DNA of 64,000 bases. Source: Verrucomicrobiota bacterium (GTDB taxonomy: Bacteria; Verrucomicrobiota; Verrucomicrobiia; Chthoniobacterales; Terrimicrobiaceae). The translations under genes were made by a program, and so were the position numbers. This document shows, in pieces, positions 45,867 to 54,403 of the stretch; the first letter of the stretch is position 1, and the number at the start of each line of letters is the position of its first letter. The DNA is taken from NCBI GenBank assembly GCA_026398255.1, contig JAPLTG010000010.1, positions 1-64,000 on the forward strand. The letters run 5' to 3'. The notes under the pieces are model-generated. The model did not search any database. It was not told the DNA's origin and worked only from the letters and a program-made list of their open reading frames with translations.

Positions 45867-46808
45867 ATGGTCAAAGTCGAACAACTCACGAAACGCTTCG
45901 GTGCCATCACCGCAGTAGACGGTATCGACTTCACCGTTGAGAAGGGCGAGATCGTGGGATTCCTGGGCCCGAATGGCGCCGGAAAATCCACCACGATGCG
46001 GATGCTCGCAGGCTACCTGCCCCCCACCTCCGGCCGGGCCAGCGTCGCGGGGTTCGATATTTTTTCCGAATCCCTCAAAGCGCGCGAGCACATCGGCTAC
46101 CTGCCGGAAAATGTCCCGCTCTACCTCGACATGCGCGTCGCAGAATTTCTCCGCTATCGCGCGGGACTGAAAGGTGTCCCCCAACGCCGCCTCACCGAGC
46201 GCGTGGGCGATGTCCTCGAAATGTGCGGGCTCGACGAAGTCGGCAAAAAAATCATCGGGCGACTCTCGAAAGGCTTCCGCCAGCGCGTGGGCTTGGCCGA
46301 TGCGATGATCCACGAACCCGACCTCCTCATCCTCGACGAGCCGACGATCGGACTCGATCCAAACCAAATCCGCCTCGTCCGAGATCTCATCCGCAACCTC
46401 CGCCGCCACCACACGATTCTGCTCTCCAGCCACATCCTCCCCGAGGTGGAGATGCTTTGCTCGCGGGTGATCATCATCAACAAGGGCCGGATCGAGGCGA
46501 TGGATACTCCGCAAAACCTCCGCGCCCGCCTTGGTCAGGCGGGACACATTCTTTTCGATGCCATCGTGGCCGACCCGCGTGCCGCCGCCACGGACCTCCG
46601 CCAACTCGAGGGTGTGCAGGGCGTGTCTCACCGGCGGGATGGGGACTGGACGGTTTTTACGATCGAGGCGGCACCAGACCGCGACCCGCGCGAGGCGCTT
46701 TTCCACCACGCGACGGAAAACAAATGGCGCGTCCGCGAAATCAGCCGCCCACCCGTCACACTCGAGCGGGTTTTTGCGGAAGTCACCGGCGGGGAGGAGA
46801 ACTTCTAG
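45867..46808 (+). CDS. GldA-like ABC transporter ATP-binding protein, 313 aa
   Basis: Walker A GFLGPNGAGKSTTMRML, signature LSKGFRQRVGLADAM, Walker B LLILDEPTIGLDPNQI, H-loop ILLSSHILPE. The C-terminal ~90 residues are a family-typical extension. First gene of a four-gene cluster with a GldF-type permease, a GldG-type protein and a DUF4340 protein. In Bacteroidota GldA/F/G support gliding; in other phyla the same set is widespread with unknown substrate. The ATG at 45867 matches the family start (MVKVEQLTKRFG). Confidence 0.92.
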   Translation: MVKVEQLTKRFGAITAVDGIDFTVEKGEIVGFLGPNGAGKSTTMRMLAGYLPPTSGRASVAGFDIFSESLKAREHIGYLPENVPLYLDMRVAEFLRYRAGLKGVPQRRLTERVGDVLEMCGLDEVGKKIIGRLSKGFRQRVGLADAMIHEPDLLILDEPTIGLDPNQIRLVRDLIRNLRRHHTILLSSHILPEVEMLCSRVIIINKGRIEAMDTPQNLRARLGQAGHILFDAIVADPRAAATDLRQLEGVQGVSHRRDGDWTVFTIEAAPDRDPREALFHHATENKWRVREISRPPVTLERVFAEVTGGEENF

Positions 46809-46811
46809 TCC

Positions 46812-47567
46812 ATGCGACGCTTTTTCATCCTGTTCGGTCGCGAGGTTTCGTCGGCTTTCCACCAACCGCTGGCCTATGTGGTGATGTGCTTTTTCCTCGT
46901 CGTCACGGGCTTCAACTTCCACGCGGGCGTCTCGCTGCTGAATCACAGCTCCGGAACCACCACGATGGTCGAGGCGTTTTTCAACACCGTGTATTTCTGG
47001 ATTCCGCTCGTGCTGGTTTTTCCGCTGATCACGATGCGCGTCTTCGCCGAGGAGTCGAAAATGGGAACGCTCGAGACGCTGATGACCGCGCCGGTGCAGG
47101 ACTTCCAAGTCGTGTTCGCCAAATTCGCGGGCTGCCTGTTTTTCTATGTCATTCTGTGGGCACCGAGCCTGCTGTATTTCACGGCGTTTGAGGCGGTGAC
47201 CGGCATCGATGCCGCCGGTGCGGCGGGGAGCTATGTCGGCGCGTATGCGATGTTGCTTCTGATGGGCTGCCTTTTCACAGCGATCGGCTGCCTCGCCTCC
47301 GCGCTCACCGACAACCAAATCGTGGCGGCGGTGGTTTGTTTCAGCGCGATCCTCTGCCTGTTTTTCATCGGCCTGCTGGCATTTTTCATTCCTGCAACTG
47401 GCAACGCCCTCCGCGAGATGACCTATTATTTCTCGCCGATCGAGCACATGATGGATTTCTCGCGGGGCATCTTCGACACGCGTCCAGTGGTGTTTTATCT
47501 CTCCTCCACCCTCGTGGTGCTGTTCGCGACCTTCCACATTTTCCAATACCGGAGGTGGAAGGCATGA
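46812..47567 (+). CDS. GldF-like ABC-2 permease, 251 aa
   Basis: Six predicted membrane segments. FFILFGREVSSAFHQPLAYV is the opening of GldF/ABC-2 permeases, and FAEESKMGTLETLMTAPV is their conserved cytoplasmic loop. It starts 3 bp after the ATPase stop and overlaps the GldG-type gene as ATGA. Confidence 0.9.
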   Translation: MRRFFILFGREVSSAFHQPLAYVVMCFFLVVTGFNFHAGVSLLNHSSGTTTMVEAFFNTVYFWIPLVLVFPLITMRVFAEESKMGTLETLMTAPVQDFQVVFAKFAGCLFFYVILWAPSLLYFTAFEAVTGIDAAGAAGSYVGAYAMLLLMGCLFTAIGCLASALTDNQIVAAVVCFSAILCLFFIGLLAFFIPATGNALREMTYYFSPIEHMMDFSRGIFDTRPVVFYLSSTLVVLFATFHIFQYRRWKA

Positions 47568-49027
47568 AGCCGCCGCGGACCGGCATCAAAATCGGCATCA
47601 GCCTGCAAATCCTCGCCGTGCTGGTAATCTATGGGCTCGTGAACTACCTCGGCTCGGTTCACTACGAACGGCGGGATTTTTCGAGGTCGCAAAAATTTTC
47701 CCTGGCCGGTCAGACGCGTGCGGTTTTGAAAGAGTTTAAGAAACCCCTGCACATCGTCATCATCGCCTCGCCGACCCTCTACTCACCCGTCGCTCCGCTC
47801 CTTACCGACCTACGCGGCCTCATGAACGAGGTGCTTTTCAACAAACGCTCCGACCTGCTCGTGGAATACATCGACCCCACTCGGAACATCCAACGCATCC
47901 AAGAACTCAAGACGGACTACAACCTCGCGGGCTTGGACAATGTCATGATCCTTGAATACGACGACCGGAGCCGCGTGGTGAACATCGCGGAGATGGGGGA
48001 GTTCGACCTCTCACCCATGGCGCAAGGCGGTGCACCGGTGTTGCTGGCATTTCGGGGCGAGCAGGTTTTTACCAGCGCTCTGATGTCGATTTTGAAGCCA
48101 GAGACCGAGACGATTTACTTCCTGCAAGGCCACGGCGAAGCCTCTCCGACTCGCGACGCCAACAAATTCGCCGAGGCCGTCTCGATCCAGAATGCCGCCG
48201 TGAAAACCCTCTCGCTGGCTGGACTCGATGTCATCCCGACGGACGCCTCGGCCGTCGTGGTCGCCGGCGCGCAGTCCGATCTCGACGAGCGCGAAGCCGC
48301 CGTTCTCGGCTCATGGCTCCGAGGCGGCGGGAAGTTGCTTGTATTGCTCGACCCGAATGCCGCCACACCCCGCCTGCATGGCTTGCTGGCAAATTCCGGC
48401 ATCGTCCCGCGCAACGACCGTGTTCTGCGTTTAATCCAACTCCCCTTCGCCACCGGAATTCTGCGTGAAGTGACCGCCCAGGTTTTACCAAACGCCGAAG
48501 CCACCCGCCGACTCGAGGGCACAAACCTCTTTTTTCCCGGAGCCACCCAATCACTCGGCTTCGACCTTTCGCATGCCGAAGCTGAAAAAATCCGCATCCG
48601 CCCGCTCGTCCAGGCCGCCGAGGAGTTTTGGGGCGAGACGGATTACGCACCGAACCAACCCCAAGGCGTCGCCTACCAGGACGGCATCGACAACGGCCAA
48701 CCGCTCGTCCTCGCCGCCTCGGCGGACCGCGATGGTGTCGAGGATGACCGCGTGGATGTCCAAACCTCGCGCCTCATCGTCGTGGGTTCGTTCCAATTCG
48801 CCCTCGACCCGTTCCTCACTCCGCCGGGACTCGATTTCCTCGTCGGCTCGGTGAATTCCCTCATCGACCGCGGAAACCTCACTGGCATCACTCCAAAAAA
48901 CATCACCCGCTTCAACCTCCGCCTCACCGATGCCCAACTCTCCCGCCTCGCGCTTGCCGTGATGCTCGGCGTTCCCGGCCTGGCGGCGTTCGCGGGGTTC
49001 GTCATGTGGGTCAAACGACGCTCATGA
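47564..49027 (+). CDS. GldG-like ABC transporter auxiliary protein, 487 aa
   Basis: One membrane segment near the N-terminus (ISLQILAVLVIYGLVNYLG), a large periplasmic domain, then a C-terminal membrane segment (LALAVMLGVPGLAAFAGFVMW) with a short basic end. YERRDFSRSQKFSLAGQTRAVL and IYFLQGHGEASPTRD are typical of GldG / ABC_transp_aux proteins. GGGKLLVLLDPNA marks the Rossmann-like part. It overlaps both neighbours by 4 bp, so all are translationally coupled. Confidence 0.88.
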   Translation: MKPPRTGIKIGISLQILAVLVIYGLVNYLGSVHYERRDFSRSQKFSLAGQTRAVLKEFKKPLHIVIIASPTLYSPVAPLLTDLRGLMNEVLFNKRSDLLVEYIDPTRNIQRIQELKTDYNLAGLDNVMILEYDDRSRVVNIAEMGEFDLSPMAQGGAPVLLAFRGEQVFTSALMSILKPETETIYFLQGHGEASPTRDANKFAEAVSIQNAAVKTLSLAGLDVIPTDASAVVVAGAQSDLDEREAAVLGSWLRGGGKLLVLLDPNAATPRLHGLLANSGIVPRNDRVLRLIQLPFATGILREVTAQVLPNAEATRRLEGTNLFFPGATQSLGFDLSHAEAEKIRIRPLVQAAEEFWGETDYAPNQPQGVAYQDGIDNGQPLVLAASADRDGVEDDRVDVQTSRLIVVGSFQFALDPFLTPPGLDFLVGSVNSLIDRGNLTGITPKNITRFNLRLTDAQLSRLALAVMLGVPGLAAFAGFVMWVKRRS

Positions 49028-50346
49028 GCCGCGTCGCCACGATTTTCCTGGTTCTGCTAGCCATCGGCCTCGCGGTGTTTGTCGGAACCACCGAGCGCTG
49101 GCGGTCATCGCCCGAACGAACCATCCAACCCGGCTCGCCACTTTTCGACTTCGATCCCGAGGACATCGCCCACATCCGAATCACCAACGGCGACCAATCC
49201 TTCCGCATCAAGCGCGAGGAGGGTGGCTGGATTTTGGAAACCACAAACCCCGACGTGGCCAATCCCGAGGCCGTAGCCGCCATTTTAAAAACCGCGCTGT
49301 CCACTCCCGTCCTCGATCGGATCGATCCCTCCGAGATTCAGGACAAGCAAAACCTCGCCACCTACGGCGTTCTCAAAAGCACGCTGCAACTCGACTTCAA
49401 GGGCGATCGGCCACTCTCGCTGCTCTTTGGAAAAGTCGGCGGCGATGGCAACCGAACCTATGTGGCCTTCGAAAAATCCAACGCGGTCTACCTGATCCCC
49501 AATGACCTCACGAAGTTAATCGCCATGCCGTCCGACAACTTCCGCGACCGTCGCCTTGTGACGATCGATCCCGATCGCGTCCGCCGCATCGAAATTCTTC
49601 GAGGCTCAACCACTCTCGAACTCGAAAACAAAGGTCGCGGCTGGCAAATCACCAAGCCCCTCGCCGCCCCGGCCGACAACGAAGTCGTCACCGCCCTGCT
49701 CCAAAAATGGAGCGCCCTTCGACTCGCCTCGATCGACCAATCCAACAAAAAAACCGAAGCCTCCACCTCCCCCGTCGATCAACTTTCAGAGATTCGGTTT
49801 TTCAGCGAGAACTTGCCGGAACCCTCGATCATTTCCATCGGCAAACCCTCGCCGGACGGCTTTGTCCCAGTCCGCCTCCAGCCCCGCAACATCAGCGGCT
49901 CCGCTCCCCCGGCCCTCGCGGAGTTAAGCAAGATTGATCTCGACCAACTCCGCGACCGCGCGCTCGCCCGCCTCAATCCCGACCTTGTCGATCTGATCCG
50001 TTGGCAGGATGGCGGATCCAAAAACGAAATCCGCCGTGCCGAGGGCGGCTGGAGCGGCGCGGTGGAAGGGTTTTTCAAAACCCTCTCAGAGACCAAAACT
50101 TCGCGCTACGCACCCGCCACCCCTGCCGGGCTTGCCGCCGCATCGCTCAACCCGCCGGTATCCCGTTTGGAATTCCTTGCGGAGCTTTCCGAAAACACCC
50201 CCGAAGCCCTCGCTGGCGAGCACGCCGTTCTTTCCCTGGCTATCGGCGCGCCGCAACCCGATGGCACCCTGCCAGTCCACATCGAAGGAACACCCGAGAT
50301 CGCCTTCGTCCCCGCCGCGTTTTTAAACAACCTTCCCGCCGAGTGA
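49024..50346 (+). CDS. DUF4340 membrane-anchored protein, 440 aa
   Basis: N-terminal anchor (VATIFLVLLAIGLAVFVG), then a repeated beta domain characteristic of DUF4340: FDPEDIAHIRITNGDQSFRI, GGWILETTNP, ATYGVLKSTLQLDF and YLIPNDLTKLI. The second half (ISIGKPSPDGFVPVRLQ) is a diverged copy. It always-or-often accompanies GldG-type transporters; function unknown. The ATG at 49024 overlaps gldG by 4 bp; alaS follows 55 bp later. Confidence 0.88.
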   Translation: MSRVATIFLVLLAIGLAVFVGTTERWRSSPERTIQPGSPLFDFDPEDIAHIRITNGDQSFRIKREEGGWILETTNPDVANPEAVAAILKTALSTPVLDRIDPSEIQDKQNLATYGVLKSTLQLDFKGDRPLSLLFGKVGGDGNRTYVAFEKSNAVYLIPNDLTKLIAMPSDNFRDRRLVTIDPDRVRRIEILRGSTTLELENKGRGWQITKPLAAPADNEVVTALLQKWSALRLASIDQSNKKTEASTSPVDQLSEIRFFSENLPEPSIISIGKPSPDGFVPVRLQPRNISGSAPPALAELSKIDLDQLRDRALARLNPDLVDLIRWQDGGSKNEIRRAEGGWSGAVEGFFKTLSETKTSRYAPATPAGLAAASLNPPVSRLEFLAELSENTPEALAGEHAVLSLAIGAPQPDGTLPVHIEGTPEIAFVPAAFLNNLPAE

Positions 50347-50401
50347 TCGCCATTGCCAAGCCGCGCACACTCGTTTTTCCTTCCGCGACATTTTTCCAGC
50401 C

Positions 50402-53113
50402 ATGACATCAGCCCAAATCCGCCAGTCGTTCCTCAATTTTTTCAACGAAAAACAGCACACCATCGTGCCCTCCTCGAGTCTCATGCCGGACTCGCCGAAC
50501 CTCCTGTTCACGAACGCCGGCATGAACCAGTTCGTCCCCATTTTCCTCGGTCAAAAATCCCCCGATGTCTCGAAGTGGGCTGGCTGCGTTCCAAGCTCCG
50601 ACCAACGCGCGGCGGACACCCAGAAATGCATCCGCGCCGGCGGCAAACACAACGACCTGGATGATGTTGGCCTCGACACCTACCACCACACCTTTTTCGA
50701 AATGCTCGGGAACTGGTCGTTCGGTGACTATTTCAAAAAAGAAGCGATCGACTGGGCGTGGGAACTCATCATCGACCGCTGGAAATTCCCCGCTGACCGC
50801 CTCTACGCGACGATCTACAACCCCGAACCCGGCGATCCTGCCTCGCGCGACGAGGAGGCATGGAATTTCTGGGCCGAAAAATTCCGCGCCGCCGGCCTCG
50901 ATCCCGCCGTCCACATCGTCAACGGAAACAAAAAAGACAACTTCTGGATGATGGGCGAAACCGGCCCTTGCGGCCCTTGCTCCGAACTCCATGTCGACCT
51001 TACCCCCGCCGGCGACACCCGCGGCGCGCTGGTCAACAAAGGCTCCGCCGACTGCATCGAGATTTGGAACCTCGTCTTCATCCAGTTCAACGCGAATCCC
51101 GACGGCTCGTTCAGCCCGCTCCCCGCGCGCCATGTCGATACCGGCATGGGCTTCGAGCGCGTCACCTCGATCATCCAAGGCACAAAAAACCTCAGCGATT
51201 TCGCCAACGCCCGGATCTCGAACTACGAGACCGACATCTTCCGTCCGATCTTCGACGAACTCGAAAAACTCAGCGGCCGCACCTACGGCTCCACCCTCCC
51301 TGTCAGCGGCTCTACCGGCGACACCGAGCAGGAAAAAACCGATGTCGCCTTCCGCGTCATCGCCGACCACATCCGCACCCTCTCGTTCGCCATCGCCGAC
51401 GGCATTCAGCCCGGCAATACCGACCGCAACTATGTCCTGCGCCGCATCCTCCGCCGCGCCGTCCGCTACGGTCGCTCACTCGGCTTGCACGAACCGTTCT
51501 TCCACAAGCTGGTCGATGTCCTCGCCCGCACCATGGGCGAGGTCTTCCCCGAACTCCGCGCGAAGCAAAAACACATCGAGCAGGTCTTGAAGCTCGAAGA
51601 GGAGACCTTCAATCGCACCCTCGACAAAGGTATCACCCTCTTCAACGAAGAGGCCGCCAAGGGCGACATTACCGCCGCCTTCGCCTTCAAGCTCTACGAC
51701 GAACAGGGCTTCCCACTCGACCTCACCGAACTCATGGCCCGCGAGCGCGGACTCAAGGTGGATACCGCCGGGTTCGAGACACTCATGGAAGCCCAGCGCG
51801 CCCGTGCCCGCGCCGCGCAGAAGAAGGAAGTCATCGCCCTCTCCGAAATCGAAACCCCCACCCCCACCCCCTTCACCGGCTACGATTCCCTCACCGAAAA
51901 AGCCCGCGTCCTCGAGGTCGTTTCGATCAAAAACAAAACCGCCGTCATCCTCGACACCACGCCCTGCTACGCCGAGATGGGCGGCCAGATCGGAGACACC
52001 GCCGAGATCACAGGCTCCGGCCAGCTGTGGCTTGTGACGAATACCCAGAAAACCGGTCACACCTATCTCCACCTCCTCGACTCCGCTGACGCCCCCGCCG
52101 TGGGTTCCGAAGTCGAAATCTCAGTCACTGGCCCGCGCCGCGCCGCGATCCAGCGCCACCACACCGTCACCCACCTCCTCCACTGGGCCCTCCACGAAGT
52201 CGTTTCGAAAGACGCCACGCAGAAAGGCTCCTCCGTCTCTCCCGAAAAACTCTCGTTCGACTTCAACAGCGCCCCGCTCACGCCCGAGCAGGTCCGCGAC
52301 ATCGAAACCCTCGTCAACGAACGCATCCTCGCCAACGCCTCCGTGAGCTGGACCGAAGTTCCCTACGCCGAGGTCCGTGGCCGCGCCGACATCATGCAAT
52401 TCTTCGGCGACAAATACGGCGACACCGTTCGCGTTGTCCAAATCGGAGGCTCGCCCGCGAAGCTCGACGGCTACTCGATGGAACTCTGCGCCGGCACGCA
52501 CACCCGCGCCACCGGCGAGATCGGTCTCTTCCGCATCCTCTCCGAAGCCGCCATCGCCGCAGGAGTCCGCCGCATCGAAGCCGTCGCCGGCCTCGAAGCC
52601 TGCACCCTCGCCAACAGCGAAACCCAGCGCCTCCAAGAAATCGCACGCCTCCTCAATTCCCCAGCCGCCGAGATCGAAAAGAAACTCGAAGCCCTGCTCG
52701 CACACCAAAAGGAACTCGAGAAAACCCTCAAAGCCGCCCGCGCCCGCGAAGCCGCCGCAAGCGCCAAAGACCTCGTCGCTAAAGCTGAAACCCTCAATGG
52801 CATCCCCTTCCTAGCCGTCCACCTCGGCGCCGTCGATGGCGACTATCTCCAAGCCGTCCTCGACGCGCTCAAGCCCACCTTCGATGGCGCCGCCCTCCTC
52901 GCCGGTTCCGCCAACAACGCCGTTGCCTTGGCCGCCAGCGTGAGCCCCGCCCATGTCTCGAAAATCCAAGCCGGTAAACTGATCCAAACCGCCGCCCCGA
53001 TTGTCGGCGGCAAAGGAGGCGGCAAGCCCGACTCCGCTCGAGGCGGCGGCAAAGACACCACCAAAATCCCCGAAGCCCTCGCCGCCGCGCAAGCTCTTCT
53101 AAGATCCGTCTGA
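50402..53113 (+). CDS. alaS: Alanyl-tRNA synthetase, 903 aa
   Basis: Class II synthetase. Motif 1 region SSSLMPDSPNLLFTNAGMNQ, motif 2 HNDLDDVGLDTYHHTFFEM, motif 3 near GIQPGNTDRNYVLRRILRRA. Editing-domain zinc ligands HHTVTHLLHWAL and CAGTHTRATGEIG are present. The C-terminal C-Ala domain ends in a Gly-rich GGKGGGKPDSARGGGKD. Full length (E. coli 876). Confidence 0.97.
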   Translation: MTSAQIRQSFLNFFNEKQHTIVPSSSLMPDSPNLLFTNAGMNQFVPIFLGQKSPDVSKWAGCVPSSDQRAADTQKCIRAGGKHNDLDDVGLDTYHHTFFEMLGNWSFGDYFKKEAIDWAWELIIDRWKFPADRLYATIYNPEPGDPASRDEEAWNFWAEKFRAAGLDPAVHIVNGNKKDNFWMMGETGPCGPCSELHVDLTPAGDTRGALVNKGSADCIEIWNLVFIQFNANPDGSFSPLPARHVDTGMGFERVTSIIQGTKNLSDFANARISNYETDIFRPIFDELEKLSGRTYGSTLPVSGSTGDTEQEKTDVAFRVIADHIRTLSFAIADGIQPGNTDRNYVLRRILRRAVRYGRSLGLHEPFFHKLVDVLARTMGEVFPELRAKQKHIEQVLKLEEETFNRTLDKGITLFNEEAAKGDITAAFAFKLYDEQGFPLDLTELMARERGLKVDTAGFETLMEAQRARARAAQKKEVIALSEIETPTPTPFTGYDSLTEKARVLEVVSIKNKTAVILDTTPCYAEMGGQIGDTAEITGSGQLWLVTNTQKTGHTYLHLLDSADAPAVGSEVEISVTGPRRAAIQRHHTVTHLLHWALHEVVSKDATQKGSSVSPEKLSFDFNSAPLTPEQVRDIETLVNERILANASVSWTEVPYAEVRGRADIMQFFGDKYGDTVRVVQIGGSPAKLDGYSMELCAGTHTRATGEIGLFRILSEAAIAAGVRRIEAVAGLEACTLANSETQRLQEIARLLNSPAAEIEKKLEALLAHQKELEKTLKAARAREAAASAKDLVAKAETLNGIPFLAVHLGAVDGDYLQAVLDALKPTFDGAALLAGSANNAVALAASVSPAHVSKIQAGKLIQTAAPIVGGKGGGKPDSARGGGKDTTKIPEALAAAQALLRSV

Positions 53114-53146
53114 TCTGTCGGATCAGACCGATCCGTCCGATCTCTT
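53110..53146. repeat. GATC-type short palindromes after alaS
   Basis: CTGATC-tgtcg-GATCAG (53110-53126) overlaps CGGATC...GATCCG, and gatccgtccgatct follows. Overlapping alternative hairpins made of GATC half-sites. Possible terminator, but no T run beyond TCTTCTTCC. Confidence 0.45.
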
Positions 53147-53156
53147 CTTCCTAAAA

Positions 53157-53429
53157 ATGCACAAATAGCTCCGCCCCAGCGGAGGCTACCGCAAAACCGC
53201 GAGCTTCCAGACCGCCACGCTGATCTACGACGCCACCTACTGGTTCTGCGAAAAGTTCCTCGACCCCCGCTCGCGAACTATCGACCAGATGGTGCAAGCG
53301 GCCCGCTCCGGACGACAAAACATCGCCGAAGGTAGCCGAGCATCGGCGACCTCGTCGCAAGCCGAACTCCGCCTTGTGAATGTGGCCCGCGCCAGCCTCG
53401 AGGAACTGCTCCTCGACTACGAAGACTGA
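53157..53429 (+). pseudogene. Four-helix-bundle protein (23S rRNA IVP-like), broken
   Basis: ATG CAC AAA TAG CTC CGC: a nonsense codon at position 4, then an intact frame reading LRPSGGYRKTASFQTATLIY, FCEKFLDPRSRTIDQMVQAA, RSGRQNIAEGSRASATSSQA and ASLEELLLDYED, then TGA. This is the four-helix-bundle family found as free proteins and as intervening-sequence-encoded proteins. Members normally continue past LLLDYEDFL for ~30-100 residues. Here the frame stops exactly where IS5-type transposase sequence begins on the other strand, so the 3' end was lost at the junction. Confidence 0.8.
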
Positions 53430-54400
53430 GGTGGACCCGAACACATGCTCCACCAGAGCGCGGTTTTTCGACTTTTGGCGATTGTGTCGGCGCTGGTCTT
53501 CTGTAAGCGGAGCGCCTCGGTAACCTTTTTCGCACACCTTGTTTTCGATCTTCAAGTCCTTTAAAACCTGCTCGATCTCCTCTCCCGTATAGGCGCTGTC
53601 TGCGTGAAGGGTTTTTCCAGTATCAGCCTCGTTAACAAGTTCCTTCAAGGCAACACTGTCATGCGTGCTGGCTGCTGTGACTCGATAGTCGGTGATCAAG
53701 GAAGTGCCCGCATCCGTTTTGACGTGGTCTTTGTATCCGTAATAACTCACTCCATTCTTCTTTACCCACCGAGCGTCGGTATCCTTGTGGCAGCTTTTGT
53801 TTTCATCCCAATCTACAGGAACATGTCCGGCTTTGATCTCGGCATTTTCCTCCCGGCTATTGCGTTGCTTGGGAACTTCAACGATCGTGGCATCGATGAT
53901 CGAACCGCTTTTGGCAAAAACGCCCTCGGCTTCCAGTTTGGCTGAAAACCGGTTGAAGAGTTGGCGTTCCAAACCTTTTTCCGCCAGGGCCTCTCGAAAA
54001 CCCCAGAAACTTGTATAATCAGGAATGGTCTCTCCGATATGCAACCCTAGAAACCGGGTAAAGGAAAGCCGATCTGTGATCTGATACTCCAACTGCTCAT
54101 CGCTGAGGTTGAAGAGACGCTGGATGATCAAAGCCTTGAACATCAAAATCACATCCAAAGGTTTGCGTCCGGCGGGGCTTTTGCGCTCGGCCTTGCGCAG
54201 AGCATCGGTCAAAATAGGGCGAAACATCTCGAAGTCAATGTGCTTGGCCAACTCTTCCAATGGGTCTCGCAGACGGCTCAACGCGGCAAGTCGCTTGCTT
54301 TCATCGAAAAAAGAAATTTGTAATGTTTTTATGCAGTGAATACACAGAATTAAGCGTGCCAATTACATAATATAGAATGTATTACTATTTTTAAAGCCGC
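53430..54400 (-). mobile_element. IS5-family insertion sequence remnant
   Basis: Contains a single transposase reading leftward. The end near 53430 is truncated inside the transposase gene, so no inverted repeat can be expected there. The other end probably lies in the A/T-rich 54363-54400 but its terminal repeat was not identified. G+C is visibly lower than in the flanking genes, as expected for a recently acquired element. Confidence 0.75.
53431..54362 (-). pseudogene. IS5-type DDE transposase, 3' truncated
   Basis: LQISFFDESKRLAALSRL and HIDFEMFRPILTDAL are the IS5-type N-terminus. KPLDVILMFKALIIQ follows. The DDE residues are Asp in SGSIIDATIVEVP, Asp in LHADSAYTGEE and Glu in RALVEHVFG. 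Immediately after VEHVFGS the frame runs antisense into the four-helix-bundle fragment and continues ~80 meaningless residues to a stop at 53151. The usual last 30-60 residues are missing, so it is probably inactive. The frame opens at a TTG at 54362; the true start is likely a little downstream. Confidence 0.88.
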
Positions 54401-54403
54401 CCC

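Noticed and set aside
42986-47546. Long minus-strand open frames opposite the secreted protein, ruvB and the GldA/GldF genes
   Set aside because: Each is antisense to a recognised gene with conserved motifs; Gly/His/Asp/Arg-rich translations are typical shadow frames.
53151-53430. C-terminal 80 residues of the transposase frame as real protein
   Set aside because: They are the antisense reading of the four-helix-bundle fragment, which is clearly coding on the plus strand.
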